51,943 bases of DNA from Ignavibacteriales bacterium (GCA_016193365.1 JACPSI010000157.1:1-51943); one strand, 5' to 3'; shown: positions 1 through 10,959, counted from the stretch's first letter. A program made the numbers and translations. Notes: a model not told the origin generated them from the letters alone.

Positions 1-1217
1 ACGAGAATGGCGGCATCGTGCAAATGACAGGCTATGTCCTGGACCTCACGGAGCAAAAACGGCTCGAAGAACAGCTCCGCCAGGCACAAAGAATGGAGAG
101 CGTTGGCACGCTTGCGGGCGGCATCGCCCATGATTTTAACAACATCCTGGCCATTATTAACGGGTATTCTGCTTTACTTAAAAAGGGCGATGGTGATCCC
201 GTAAAGCGAGCGCAGTGGTTTGAAGCAATTGCCACGGCCGTCGATAGAGGGGCGGGGGTTGTTCGGCAGTTGCTCACCTTTGCCCACAAACAGGCTGTCG
301 AGTTCAAGCCGCTGGACATCAATCATGTGATCCGCGAGTTTGTGAATTTTGTCCGCGAGACATTCCCGGAGTCAGTTGAATTTCAGCTTGACCTTGAGAA
401 CGACATTCCGGCAGTTGTCGGGGATTCCGGCCAGCTTCAACAGGCACTGCTCAACCTGTGTGTCAACGCAAGGGATTCGATGCCTGGCGGCGGCACCATT
501 TCCATTCTCACGAGACAGTCGGAAGGTTACCTGGTGAAGAAACGTTATGCGGAAGCCGATGCGAAGAGCTACGTGCTCGTTGAAGTGCGAGACAGTGGGG
601 CAGGGATGTCGAAAGAAACACAGACGAGGATCTTCGAACCGTTTTTTACCACGAAGGAATTCGGCGAAGGGTCGGGCCTCGGTCTTGCCGTCGTCTACGG
701 TGTTGTGAAATCTCATCAGGCATTTATCGATGTGGATTCACAGGTGGGAAAAGGAACTTCGATGAGGATTTATTTCCCCGCATCCTTTTCCGCCCCTGCG
801 CAGGTTGCAGACCGGAAAGAAGCATATGTGTCGAAGTCGTCGGGCGAGGAAACGGTCCTTCTCGTGGAAGATGAACCCATGATTCTCGATTTGCTCAAGG
901 AAGTCCTCGAAGGGGGCGGGTACAAAGTCATGGTTGCACAGAACGGAGAGGAAGCGGTCGATGTGTACTCGAACGCAAAGGACCGGATCGCCGTCGTCCT
1001 GTCCGACATGGGGTTACCGAAACTCGGAGGGTGGGAAGCGTTTCAGCAAATGAAACAGCTTAACCCCCGCGTCAAAGCCATTCTCGCCAGCGGTTATCTA
1101 GACCCGCGCTTGAAGTCAGAAATGATCAAGGCCGGCGCGAGGGATTTCATTCAGAAACCATACGTTCCCGAACAAATCCTCCAGCGTATTCGGGAAGTCA
1201 TCGATTCCACGTCGTGA
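1..1217 (+). CDS. Hybrid sensor histidine kinase (PAS/PAC end + HisKA + HATPase + C-terminal REC), 5'-truncated by the window edge
   Basis: [21 protein letters not shown] (H-box), [14 protein letters not shown] (N-box), [13 protein letters not shown] (G-box), then REC with VLLVEDEP and [13 protein letters not shown]. The frame is open upstream of the listed Met. Confidence 0.9.
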   Translation, partial: ENGGIVQMTGYVLDLTEQKRLEEQLRQAQRMESVGTLAGGIAHDFNNILAIINGYSALLKKGDGDPVKRAQWFEAIATAVDRGAGVVRQLLTFAHKQAVEFKPLDINHVIREFVNFVRETFPESVEFQLDLENDIPAVVGDSGQLQQALLNLCVNARDSMPGGGTISILTRQSEGYLVKKRYAEADAKSYVLVEVRDSGAGMSKETQTRIFEPFFTTKEFGEGSGLGLAVVYGVVKSHQAFIDVDSQVGKGTSMRIYFPASFSAPAQVADRKEAYVSKSSGEETVLLVEDEPMILDLLKEVLEGGGYKVMVAQNGEEAVDVYSNAKDRIAVVLSDMGLPKLGGWEAFQQMKQLNPRVKAILASGYLDPRLKSEMIKAGARDFIQKPYVPEQILQRIREVIDSTS

Positions 1218-1257
1218 GTCAACCCGCCTTTTTTCAGTACTTCCACGAACAAATGTC

Positions 1258-2034
1258 ATGAGTGATCCCGCACAACCGCGCAATGTCAAAATCCTTGTGG
1301 CTGAGGATGAGCCGGTCAACAGGGTTCTCATGTCAAAATTGCTCCACCGTCTCGGATACCGTGCGGATTTTGTTGACAACGGTGCGGAGGCTGTAGAGGC
1401 ATCAAGGCGCAACGAGTATGATCTCGTTCTCATGGACATCCAGATGCCGGAGATGGACGGTTTTGCAGCTTCGCATGAAATCATCAGGTCACGCCCGGAC
1501 AAAAAGCCGGTCATAATCGCCGTGACGGCTCTTGCGAAAGACGGCATTCGAGACAAGTTTCTGCACGCCGGCATGAACGACTATCTGCAGAAACCTGTGG
1601 ACGCCGAAGGATTGCGGCAGATGCTTGAAAAATGGAAACCGACTTCGAACTCTTCCGACAGTGAAGGCCGGATCCAAAATTCGGCTGCTGGCTTGAAGGA
1701 ACTGCACGAACGCCTCGAACTCCTACAAGGAGAAACCGAACCATCATTTGTGAGAGAAATTCTCACAATGTTCATGGCCACGGCGCCGGTGCAGCTTAAA
1801 AAAATCCAGGATGGTCTGGAACGGTCGGATGCAAAAGCTGTCCATGCCGGGTCGCATGCCTTAAAGGGAGGAAGCCTGAATCTTGGCGCCATGCATCTCG
1901 GATCACTTTGTCAGAAAATGGAGAATGCGGGAGAGTCTGGCCGGCTGGATGAGGCAAAGATGCTGTTCGAGGAATTGATGCACGAGTTCGAACGAGTACG
2001 TCGCGAACTGCAAAAGTACACCGAAGCGCACTAA
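1258..2034 (+). CDS. Response regulator receiver + HPt phosphotransfer domain protein
   Basis: KILVAEDEPVNRVLMSKLL...DLVLMDIQMPEMDG (REC); C-terminal AVHAGSHALKGGSLNLGA (HPt His motif). Confidence 0.85.
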   Translation: MSDPAQPRNVKILVAEDEPVNRVLMSKLLHRLGYRADFVDNGAEAVEASRRNEYDLVLMDIQMPEMDGFAASHEIIRSRPDKKPVIIAVTALAKDGIRDKFLHAGMNDYLQKPVDAEGLRQMLEKWKPTSNSSDSEGRIQNSAAGLKELHERLELLQGETEPSFVREILTMFMATAPVQLKKIQDGLERSDAKAVHAGSHALKGGSLNLGAMHLGSLCQKMENAGESGRLDEAKMLFEELMHEFERVRRELQKYTEAH

Positions 2035-2108
2035 AATCGTCGATCCGCGCACCTTGATATTCATTGAGTTTTTTCCTAAGTTTTTTCAGTTCATGAGGTT
2101 TTCCTCCA

Positions 2109-2125
2109 CCGCGCAATAAGCGCGG
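2109..2125 (+). other. Short perfect hairpin (CCGCGC-AATAA-GCGCGG) in the sprA 5' intergenic region
   Basis: 6-bp perfect stem with 5-nt loop; no following T-tract. Confidence 0.35.
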
Positions 2126-2267
2126 CAAGCATTACCTCTATACAGCAGGCAGGCTTTTACCCTCACAACATGGAGATACATCGAGCGCTTCGTTACTTGT
2201 TCACGTTCAACGGTGGGATGTAGTCTCATCCATCCATTATCCTGATTTTTCTCTTTTTCTCATTGAA

Positions 2268-5200
2268 TTGAAACAACGTAACGGACATTGTTCGGTGTGG
2301 AGGGTGTTCTCCTACCCCGCACTCATTCTTCTGTTCCTGGTTCTGTCGCTCGGTGCATACGTCAGGAACACAAAACCAAATCCCGCTCATCCATCAGAGA
2401 TTCTTCAAACTCCTTCCGACGACAGCGTCAAAACGCAGTCCGATACTTCCAAATTCACGCCGCGTCCACAGCAATCCGGGAAACTTTCGCGCCGCGCCAA
2501 GGCGCTCCTTCGACGCCAGGGAGGTCGTGAAAGCATGGGCGAGGGACGGGAGGCCCTGAGGGACCGGGACACGACCCGCATTATGCCCGTCGACTCAGCC
2601 GCCCGTCTTGCGCACTTCCATCACCTCCGTGAAGACCTGCCGATGGTGGATGTGCGTCGGCCTGCTCAGTATTCCCTCTATCTCCCGGATCCGCTTTCTG
2701 TCCGACATAGCGAAACTTTGGATTCGGCCCAATGGAAGTATCGCGTTCAAACCTCTGTATCCGGCTTTTCTACGAAAGTCCCTCTGGATGTGCCCTTCGA
2801 AGAATATGCCGCCCTTCGGATGGAACGTGCGATCAGGCAAAACTGGGAAGCAATGACGCAGGCATATAAAATCCAGGAAGAGAAGAAAGCAGGATTGGGT
2901 GAAGTGTTCGGGCAGATCACGAAAGTTGAAATACCAATACCGAAGAATCCGCTTTTCAGCATCTTCGGGCCAAACATTATCAAGCTTCAGATTAACGGCG
3001 CCGTCGACATCCACAGCGCTTTCAGGAATACGGAAATCGACCAGTTTATCAACAGCCCTCTGGGGAACGTGCGGAACGAGCCGGATTTTCAGCAGCAGGT
3101 TCAGGTCAACGTCAAAGGCGAAATCGGCGACAAGCTCAAGATCGACGCTGATTGGAATACGCAACGCACGTTTGAATACGAGAACCAGCTGAAGGTTCGG
3201 TACACCGGCTACGAGGACGAAATCGTCAAGAGTGTTGAGGCAGGCAACGTATCATTACCGTCGAACTCGTCCTTCATTTCCAGCAGCCAGGCGTTGTTTG
3301 GGATTAAGGCTGGCCTTCAGTTTGGGCCCCTCGCTTTAACGACGGTGGCATCGCAGAAAAAAGGGCAGATCAAGGACATTACCGTTGCGGGAGGCGCCAG
3401 GCCAACACCGTTTGAACGCAGGGCCACGGATTATTCGAGAGATCACTACTTCATCGACACGTTGTACATCCCGTTGTATGATTCGGCATTTGTCAATATA
3501 CCGGCGATCGTCAATCCGGCGAGGCAGATTCGTGAGATGGAGGTCTGGGTGTCGCGGGTTGGTGCGCAGGATCCATCGCGGGAACGAAGAGTTGTTGCGT
3601 TCATGGATGAGAACCTTGTCCTTCAGCATCAAAACAGCGTCACACTCAGGACGTCCGGTGTGTTTCAGACTCAAAAAGACTCGATTGATGCCGGCGATTA
3701 CATTAGACTGGAGCCCGATGTCGACTACAAGTTCCATGAATACGCCGGTTTCATCACGTTCAATCGCTCTTTGCAGGCTGAGCAGGCAGTCGCAGTCGCT
3801 TATTCCATTCCCGAAGGAAAAATCGGGAATTTCGGTACGCGTGATACGCTCAATCCGCTGATTATGAAACTGGTCAGGCCGCGGCTGCTTGGTCCACACC
3901 ACCGCACGGCGTGGAGGATGATGCTCAAAAACAGATATCCCCTCGGAGGGAGAGGAATCAAGAAGGACGGGTTTGACCTGAACATCTATTACCAGGTTTC
4001 AGGGAGTCCTGACATTGACAATGTGCTGCCGCAAGCAGTGAGGCTCAATGAAATGTTCGGCCTTGACCGTTTTCATCCAGACGGAAGCACGCCGGGGGCC
4101 GATGGCACATTCGATTACTTCCCACAACTCACCATTGACGAACAGCGGGGAGAGTTGATTTTCCCGACCGTGGAACCTTTTGACACATCGAGCATTTACT
4201 TCTTCTTGACACGGCGAGGAGGCTTTACGCCGGGTCAGGCAAAAACGGCGGCGGATTCATTTTCCTTTGGCGCAATCTACGACACGACGGACAACGGGGC
4301 ACGCAACAGCGACCGAAATAAGTTCGTCATACGCGGGACGATTACACCTTCTACCGCCTCATCATACAACCTCGGTTTCAACATCGTTGAAGGCAGTGTG
4401 GACGTGATTGTTGACGGACAGTCACAGCCGAAGAGTGATTACACGGTGGATTACATCACCGGGCAGGTCGTGATACGCAACCAGGCATTACTCGCGCCCG
4501 GTCGCAACCTGCAAATTCGATATGAGGCGAACGACTTGTTCCAACTTGCCTCAAAAACATTGTTGGGCGCACGGGGCGATTTTAACCTTGGGAAAAATGC
4601 GTCGCTTGGCTTCACCATCATGAATCTCAACCAGCAATCCCTCAGCGACAAGGTTCGTCTCGGAGAAGAGCCAATCAGCAACACGATTATGGGAGTGGAC
4701 GGAGGGACAAATTTTGAAGCGCCGTTTATTACGCGTGCGCTGAACTTCCTCCCCGGAATAGAAACGATCGCAGCCTCCAACATATCCATTCGCGGAGAAG
4801 CTGCCTACATGAGCCCCGACCCGAACACGCGCAAAAGCACTATTCCGCAGGATGAGGACAAAGGCATTGCATACATCGACGATTTTGAAGGTGCAAGGCG
4901 GCTGATACCCTTCGGCGTCAATTCGCTGACGTGGAAGGATGCGAGCCCGCCGTTTTACATCTCTGGCATAGACGCCTTCACGCCCACAGGAAGAAACATC
5001 CCGACGACAGCTACCGTCATCCGCGACAGCACAAGGATGTTTTCGAAAGCGAAAGCGTTCTGGTTTAATGTTCAACCGTCGGACGTCTCTACAAACGAGA
5101 TCTGGCCGGAGCGCAGCGTTGCACCCGAACAATCTCTTACCACGGTTCTGGATTTCTACATGAGGCCGGGTGCGCGGGGCGTGTATAATTATTCTCCGAA

Positions 5201-8200
5201 CCTTGACTCCACCTTGTTCGCCAACCCGCAGCAAAACTGGGCCGGCATGCAACAGCTGCTCTCTACAACGTCGACGAACGTACATGACGAGAATATTAAT
5301 TTCATCGAGCTGTGGATTAACGTGGAACGCGCTTCGACCTCGGCAAAGTTGAATATCAATATGGGATTGATCAGCGAGGATGTGATCCCCGTTTCGCGCC
5401 TTGGGTACGGGAAGCTCGACACCGAAGACGGACTGCTTAGCGGAATTCGCAATACTACGCTCAACAAGGGTGAGGACGTAGGGATCGACGGTTTGACCGA
5501 TCTTGAAGAGCGCAATCGGTACGGCGAGTTCATTAACCAATTGAACGGAAAATACACAAGCATCCTCAATCCGGATCCTTCGGGAGATAATTTTATCGAG
5601 CCTCCGGTGGGAACGGGGAGGGCGCCGCTGGGAGAGTATGAGTACGGTAACGGCACGGAAGGCAACGAGCGCACCAATAATCCGGATACCGAAGATCTGA
5701 ACCGGAACAACAACCTGGACCGGGTGAATGCATATTTCGAATACGAAATCCCTCTGGACACCACGAACGCGGATTTTCTGAAGTACAGGACGGGAGGGGG
5801 CCACAACGGGTGGCACCAGATTCGCATTCCTATAAATGAGTACACAAGGAGCATCGGTGATGCAACGTTCTCTACCGTTGAAGCGGTGCGAATGTGGGTG
5901 GCCGGAGCACAAAGCGACGTACATCTGCTGTTGACGGAAATGAACCTTGTCGGCAATCAATGGGAAGAGCTCATCAAGAAAGACAGTGTGTTTCGCGTCA
6001 GCGTTGTGAACATTGAAGACAACCCGTCGTACGTTTCTCCACCCGGCGTCGAGCGTGCGAGAGACCGTTCCCGGCCGACGCAAAACATTGTCGGCAATGA
6101 ACAGGCTCTCAATATTATTATCAACAACCTGGAGGACGGCCAGAATGTCCAAGCCATCAAGCGATTTACGTTCAAGCCTCTCGACCTCTTTAATTACCGT
6201 GCTTTGAAAATGTTCGTCCGGGGTGACCCGAGCTTCAGATTCACACAGGTCACGGCCGACTCGATAGACTACGATGCCGAGGTATTTCTGAGGTTTGGCA
6301 CGGACACGCTGAATTACTACGAATACCGGGCGCCTCTGCGGCCGGATCGTTTCCCCATTGACAACGGATGGGATCGCCTGAACGACGTGACAGTAAATTT
6401 TGCCGAGCTAACCGGAATAAAGTTATTGCGCGATAGTGCCGGTGCATTGACAAGACGCTTTCCAACTTCGAGCGGCCCATCGGGTTCGACTTTCCAGATT
6501 CGAGGGGAGCCGACGTTGACGAACGTTCGCTTCATTTCCATCGGCGTTGAAAACCCGGGGGGGAGGGGAACCACTTTTCCCCTCAAAGGTGAAGTCTGGC
6601 TGAATGAACTCCGACTCATCGATGTCGATGACACTCCCGGTTGGGCGTACCGGTTTGACACGAGTGTGAAACTCGCCGATGTCGGCAATGTCGTTTTCTC
6701 TTTTCTGAACCGTGACCCGAACTTCCACGGACTGGAGGAGCACTTCGGCTCGCGGTTGACCGGCAGGAGCTGGAATATTTCGGCCAGCTTTAGCCTGGAA
6801 AAATTCTTGCCGCAGAGTTGGACCGGGTCGGCGTTAGGGTTGACCTATTCGCACGTGGAGGGAATTCAAGTTCCTCGATATTTGCCGGGTACGGATGTTC
6901 TCGTTTCTGAAGCAGCTCAACGGACAGCAGAGGCAGTGCGTCTGCAGGGAAAATCCGATGAAGAAGCCAGGGCTTCTTCGGAAGCCTTGCGAACTCGCAC
7001 GCAGACGTTGAATATCACGGAAACATATGCTCTTCCGAGTATCAGGCTCGTCCTTCCTGTGGACTCGTGGCTTGTCCGAGAAACGATTAACCGAATGGCG
7101 TTTGGGTACACTTATACCGTGTCGCGCAGACGCGACCCTGTGACGGAATCTTTTGTGCGGTGGGACTGGAATGCGAGAGCGTCGTACGGCCTCCAATTCA
7201 GCGCGGAAAACTACCTTCAGCCCTTTGACCTGCTCGGTGATTTTTTTCTCATCAATCCATGGAGAAATCTCAAGCTGTATTACACCCCGAGGACACTCAA
7301 CGGGGCAACGACGGTCAGCCGCGGCCAGAAAAAAGAAAAAACCCGAACCCAGGGCGCGTTCAGGCCTACGGTGCGCAGCATGGCAGCCAGCCGGTCTATG
7401 ACATTCAACTGGCAATTTGTAGAGGGCGGGTTCCTGAATCCTGGTATTGACTACCAGGTGAACATCAACAGCAGCCTTGTCCACCTCGAGCTCGACCAGT
7501 TCGGCAGACAACGTTCCTTCTGGGAAATCCTCGACGACATGTTCCTGAGCGACCGCCTCGTGAACTTCGGCATCGACCAGACCTACTCGCAGGTCATAAA
7601 CCTGAACACGCGACTGGTGGTTCCGCCGGTTCTGGAGCTGGACAAGATCATTACACCTTCACTTCGTTACTCGTCTCAGTACGACTGGTCGAACAACCTG
7701 CAGGCGGGCGCCCTGGGAAAGAGCGCCGGTTGGAGCAGCAACCTCAGCATGTCTCTGGATTTCAACATAAAGAAGATCTCATCGGAGCTGTGGTCTGCCA
7801 CTCCGACGTTTGTGTCGCAGAAAGACACGGGCATGTCAAAATCGTTCGGCGAGGTTGTTGACCAACTTACGCGAGTGCTTTTCAAGGCGCCACTTTTTGA
7901 CTTTGAAAAAGTCAGCTTTACCTTCACACAGCAAAATAGGTCTCAGAACGGCGGTGTTCTCGGAGGGACTGGTTTTGCAAACATCTTCTCTCGGATTCCC
8001 TTCGTCCAGTCTTCCTTGCCGGAGTACGGACCTTCGTTGCTGTATCAACTCGGGCTTTCCTCGGATCCGCACGGAGATGTTATTCTGAAGACCAAGAGTT
8101 CATTCCCTTTCATCACAGGGTATACTGTTCCGGGGCTGCGAGCGGCTCGCAGCGGCTCAGCACTCCTGCTGACTGATGTTTTCTCCCAGTCAAATCGTAT

Positions 8201-9194
8201 GACGATACGAACATCACGGCCGTTGTGGGAAGGAGCCAGCCTGGAGCTGAACTGGAATGTGGGATGGTCCTACAATCAAAACCGGACAGTTGCGCCCGAC
8301 TCCCTGGGAACGCCTGTCGAGCAAAGCAGGGTCGTTAGCGGGGATGTTGACCGGTCGTTCCTCTCATTTCCACCGATTTTGTTTTTCGAGTTTTTCAAAA
8401 CAAGTATCGAGGATGTGAACAAAAAGTTCGAGCAATCAAAACTGGTGCCAGATGGAAGGCCCAATGACGTGAAGCTTTCTGAAGCTTTCGAGGATGGATT
8501 GGAGGCGCTGCCCATCTTTAAGAAGCTCCTCGGCGGCATCCTTCCTCGTGTAAACTGGTCTCTGCGATGGGACGGGCTCGAACGCTTACCCCTGCTGCAA
8601 ACGCTTGCCAACAGAGTAACGCTGGACCATTCCTACTCGTCGAATTATCGCCGGAGATGGAGAATAACGCCCGAGGGCACGCAAATCACAGAAAGCCAGC
8701 AAGTGACGCAGGGGTTTTCCCCACTGGCAGGACTTAATATTACATTTAAAGATTTCGTCAAAGGAAATTTCACCGCAACGATAAGGTACAGCGCCATTAC
8801 CTCGTTTGATCTTGTGCCATCGATTTTTAATATCACGGAATCCGGGACGAACGATATTTCAATGACAGCAAATTTTAACCGCCAGGGATTTGAGCTTCCA
8901 GTGTTCGGCCTTTCACTTTCGAACGATATCGACCTGAGCTTTTCGTATACCTATGCGAAGACTTCCCGCAAACTCTACGACATGAAAGCCGTCCTCTTTA
9001 AAAAGGAAGGGACACCCCTTGAGGGTTCCAGTCGAACGGTTTTGGAGCCGCGCATTCGTTACGTCCTCAGCGCTCGCGTCACCGCATCGTTCTACTACCG
9101 CTACACGAAGATCAAACCGGACGCCGACGGCTCGAAGATTCCGGGCTCTACCGTCAACGAAGGCGGTCTCGACGTACGCGTGGCGATTCAATAA
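2268..9194 (+). CDS. sprA: Cell surface protein SprA/Sov, T9SS outer-membrane translocon (TTG start as listed; true start uncertain)
   Basis: 2308 aa with N-terminal hydrophobic segment. SprA-like stretches include PNIIKLQINGAVDIHSAFRNTEIDQF, QVQVNVKGEIGDKLKIDADWNTQRTFEYENQLKVRYTGYEDEIVKSVEAGNVSLPSNSSFISSSQALFGIKA and YIDDFEGARRLIPFGVNSLTW. Confidence 0.93.
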   Translation: MKQRNGHCSVWRVFSYPALILLFLVLSLGAYVRNTKPNPAHPSEILQTPSDDSVKTQSDTSKFTPRPQQSGKLSRRAKALLRRQGGRESMGEGREALRDRDTTRIMPVDSAARLAHFHHLREDLPMVDVRRPAQYSLYLPDPLSVRHSETLDSAQWKYRVQTSVSGFSTKVPLDVPFEEYAALRMERAIRQNWEAMTQAYKIQEEKKAGLGEVFGQITKVEIPIPKNPLFSIFGPNIIKLQINGAVDIHSAFRNTEIDQFINSPLGNVRNEPDFQQQVQVNVKGEIGDKLKIDADWNTQRTFEYENQLKVRYTGYEDEIVKSVEAGNVSLPSNSSFISSSQALFGIKAGLQFGPLALTTVASQKKGQIKDITVAGGARPTPFERRATDYSRDHYFIDTLYIPLYDSAFVNIPAIVNPARQIREMEVWVSRVGAQDPSRERRVVAFMDENLVLQHQNSVTLRTSGVFQTQKDSIDAGDYIRLEPDVDYKFHEYAGFITFNRSLQAEQAVAVAYSIPEGKIGNFGTRDTLNPLIMKLVRPRLLGPHHRTAWRMMLKNRYPLGGRGIKKDGFDLNIYYQVSGSPDIDNVLPQAVRLNEMFGLDRFHPDGSTPGADGTFDYFPQLTIDEQRGELIFPTVEPFDTSSIYFFLTRRGGFTPGQAKTAADSFSFGAIYDTTDNGARNSDRNKFVIRGTITPSTASSYNLGFNIVEGSVDVIVDGQSQPKSDYTVDYITGQVVIRNQALLAPGRNLQIRYEANDLFQLASKTLLGARGDFNLGKNASLGFTIMNLNQQSLSDKVRLGEEPISNTIMGVDGGTNFEAPFITRALNFLPGIETIAASNISIRGEAAYMSPDPNTRKSTIPQDEDKGIAYIDDFEGARRLIPFGVNSLTWKDASPPFYISGIDAFTPTGRNIPTTATVIRDSTRMFSKAKAFWFNVQPSDVSTNEIWPERSVAPEQSLTTVLDFYMRPGARGVYNYSPNLDSTLFANPQQNWAGMQQLLSTTSTNVHDENINFIELWINVERASTSAKLNINMGLISEDVIPVSRLGYGKLDTEDGLLSGIRNTTLNKGEDVGIDGLTDLEERNRYGEFINQLNGKYTSILNPDPSGDNFIEPPVGTGRAPLGEYEYGNGTEGNERTNNPDTEDLNRNNNLDRVNAYFEYEIPLDTTNADFLKYRTGGGHNGWHQIRIPINEYTRSIGDATFSTVEAVRMWVAGAQSDVHLLLTEMNLVGNQWEELIKKDSVFRVSVVNIEDNPSYVSPPGVERARDRSRPTQNIVGNEQALNIIINNLEDGQNVQAIKRFTFKPLDLFNYRALKMFVRGDPSFRFTQVTADSIDYDAEVFLRFGTDTLNYYEYRAPLRPDRFPIDNGWDRLNDVTVNFAELTGIKLLRDSAGALTRRFPTSSGPSGSTFQIRGEPTLTNVRFISIGVENPGGRGTTFPLKGEVWLNELRLIDVDDTPGWAYRFDTSVKLADVGNVVFSFLNRDPNFHGLEEHFGSRLTGRSWNISASFSLEKFLPQSWTGSALGLTYSHVEGIQVPRYLPGTDVLVSEAAQRTAEAVRLQGKSDEEARASSEALRTRTQTLNITETYALPSIRLVLPVDSWLVRETINRMAFGYTYTVSRRRDPVTESFVRWDWNARASYGLQFSAENYLQPFDLLGDFFLINPWRNLKLYYTPRTLNGATTVSRGQKKEKTRTQGAFRPTVRSMAASRSMTFNWQFVEGGFLNPGIDYQVNINSSLVHLELDQFGRQRSFWEILDDMFLSDRLVNFGIDQTYSQVINLNTRLVVPPVLELDKIITPSLRYSSQYDWSNNLQAGALGKSAGWSSNLSMSLDFNIKKISSELWSATPTFVSQKDTGMSKSFGEVVDQLTRVLFKAPLFDFEKVSFTFTQQNRSQNGGVLGGTGFANIFSRIPFVQSSLPEYGPSLLYQLGLSSDPHGDVILKTKSSFPFITGYTVPGLRAARSGSALLLTDVFSQSNRMTIRTSRPLWEGASLELNWNVGWSYNQNRTVAPDSLGTPVEQSRVVSGDVDRSFLSFPPILFFEFFKTSIEDVNKKFEQSKLVPDGRPNDVKLSEAFEDGLEALPIFKKLLGGILPRVNWSLRWDGLERLPLLQTLANRVTLDHSYSSNYRRRWRITPEGTQITESQQVTQGFSPLAGLNITFKDFVKGNFTATIRYSAITSFDLVPSIFNITESGTNDISMTANFNRQGFELPVFGLSLSNDIDLSFSYTYAKTSRKLYDMKAVLFKKEGTPLEGSSRTVLEPRIRYVLSARVTASFYYRYTKIKPDADGSKIPGSTVNEGGLDVRVAIQ

Positions 9195-9195
9195 C

Positions 9196-9244
9196 ACAAC
9201 CTTGTCAAGGTTATCGAGTTTTACGTTGACCTTGACAAGGTTGT
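9196..9244. repeat. Inverted repeat/hairpin: acaaccttgtcaaggt -17 nt- accttgacaaggttgt
   Basis: Perfect 16-bp arms; each arm is itself a near-palindrome (CCTTGnCAAGG). Confidence 0.9.
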
Positions 9245-9300
9245 AAGGTATCAGGTCGTGCAAAGTGAACACTGTCAAAGACGATAGAACTCTTTGGTAT

Positions 9301-9313
9301 CCTTGACAAGGTT
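9301..9313. repeat. Third copy of ccttgacaaggtt in the sprA-porX intergenic
   Basis: Identical 13-mer to the one inside the 9196-9244 element. Confidence 0.8.
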
Positions 9314-9384
9314 ATACAAGCAAAACCTCACGCAGCCACGAGGTTCGTTGATTCTCTGGGCTTTAATAACTATTTTGACATCCG

Positions 9385-10956
9385 ATGAATAACACTGTGA
9401 ACACGAAAAAGATACTCTGGGTAGACGACGAAATCGACCTTCTCAAGGCTCACCTGAAGCTCCTGGAACAAAAAGGATACTTTGTCGAGACGGCGACGAA
9501 CGGCGAAGATGCCATCGACCTGGTGAAGGAAAAAAGCTACGACCTTGTTTTTCTCGACGAGATGATGCCCGGCAAAGGAGGGCTTGAAACCCTCGCCGAA
9601 ATCAAGGACATCGTGCCTGCCCTGCCGGTCGTTATGGTGACCAAAAGCGAAGCCGAAAGCCTTATGGAGGATGCCATCGGCGGGAAGATCACTGATTACC
9701 TCGTCAAACCGGTCAACCCAAGTCAGATTCTTTTGGCGTGCAAGAAAATCCTTGATGCCAAAAAGATCGCGGGCGAATACGTTTCGCGTGACTATGCCGT
9801 GGAGTTCCAGAAAATCACGCTCTCCTTGATGAACCCCATGGCCGAACAGGGGTGGATAGACCTCTACGTCAAATTGACAAACTGGGACGTCGAGCTCGAT
9901 GAACATCCCGGCCTTGGCCTTCATCAGACACTCATCGACCAGAAACGGGAATGTAACGTTGAATTTGGGAAGTTCGTCGACCGCAATTACCGGAATTGGA
10001 TCGAACGCCCCGACCGTCCCGTGCCGCTGTCTCCGGACGTGATGGAACGGTTTGTCCTCCCGCAGCTCAACGAAAAGTCGTCGGTGTTCTTTTTTGTCAT
10101 CGATTGCCTGCGCCTCGACCAGTGGTTGACGATGGAGCAGATGCTCGGTGACTACTTCACGATAGAAAAAGACTACTACTTCAGTATCCTCCCGACAGCG
10201 ACACCGTATTCCCGGAACGCAATCTTCAGCGGCCTCTTTCCTCTCGACCTCGAAAAACGGTTTCCGGAAATCTGGCAGGCCGGCGACGACGACGAAAGCA
10301 GCCGCAACAGGCACGAGCATCAGCTTATGGAAAAATTGCTCGAACGGAAGAACATCCAGCTCAAGCCCGAGCCCAAGTACGTCAAGATCCTCGATGCGGA
10401 ATTCGGACGCCAGGTGGAAAACAACATCCTTTCCTATGCTCAGGGAAGGCTCACGGCCATCGTCGTGAATTTTATCGACATGCTGGCGCACGGGAGGTCG
10501 GATTCGCCTCTGTTAAAAGAAATTGCACCCGACGAGCCCGCGTACCGTTCGCTCACGCAGTCCTGGTTCCAACATTCTTCTCTTTTCAGCATGCTCAAGA
10601 CCCTCTCGCGCCAGAAACAGGTGAAGATTGTCATTACGACAGACCACGGCAGCGTCCGCTGTCTAAGGGGGACGAAAGTCATTGGTGATCGCGAGGCGTC
10701 GACAAATCTCAGGTACAAGTTCGGGCGTAACCTGAAAGTGGAAGACAAAGAGGCAGTTTTTGTGAAGAACCCTACGGATTTTAAACTGCCGCGAGGGAGC
10801 GTGACGACGAATTATGTGATTGCGAAAGAAGATTACTACTTTGTCTATCCGACAGACTACCACAGATACCTCAACCAGTATCGTGACAGCTTCCAGCATG
10901 GCGGGATTTCGATGGAAGAAATGATCCTCCCGGTCGTCACGCTCAGACCCAGATAA
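9385..10956 (+). CDS. porX: PorX-like T9SS response regulator (REC + PglZ phosphatase-like domain)
   Basis: KILWVDDEIDLLKAHLKLLEQKGY...DLVFLDEMMPGKGGLETL; PglZ-like FFVIDCLRLDQWLTMEQML, TATPYSRNAIFSGLFP, TTDHGS; tsaE immediately downstream. Confidence 0.9.
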   Translation: MNNTVNTKKILWVDDEIDLLKAHLKLLEQKGYFVETATNGEDAIDLVKEKSYDLVFLDEMMPGKGGLETLAEIKDIVPALPVVMVTKSEAESLMEDAIGGKITDYLVKPVNPSQILLACKKILDAKKIAGEYVSRDYAVEFQKITLSLMNPMAEQGWIDLYVKLTNWDVELDEHPGLGLHQTLIDQKRECNVEFGKFVDRNYRNWIERPDRPVPLSPDVMERFVLPQLNEKSSVFFFVIDCLRLDQWLTMEQMLGDYFTIEKDYYFSILPTATPYSRNAIFSGLFPLDLEKRFPEIWQAGDDDESSRNRHEHQLMEKLLERKNIQLKPEPKYVKILDAEFGRQVENNILSYAQGRLTAIVVNFIDMLAHGRSDSPLLKEIAPDEPAYRSLTQSWFQHSSLFSMLKTLSRQKQVKIVITTDHGSVRCLRGTKVIGDREASTNLRYKFGRNLKVEDKEAVFVKNPTDFKLPRGSVTTNYVIAKEDYYFVYPTDYHRYLNQYRDSFQHGGISMEEMILPVVTLRPR

Positions 10957-10959
10957 TCC

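Noticed and set aside
4551-6152. 533-aa ORF on the minus strand inside sprA
   Set aside because: Shadow ORF opposite strongly supported sprA coding sequence; Arg/His/Val-rich low-quality translation with no recognisable motifs.
9370-10491. 373-aa minus-strand ORF opposite porX
   Set aside because: Antisense shadow of the well-supported REC-PglZ gene; no family motifs.
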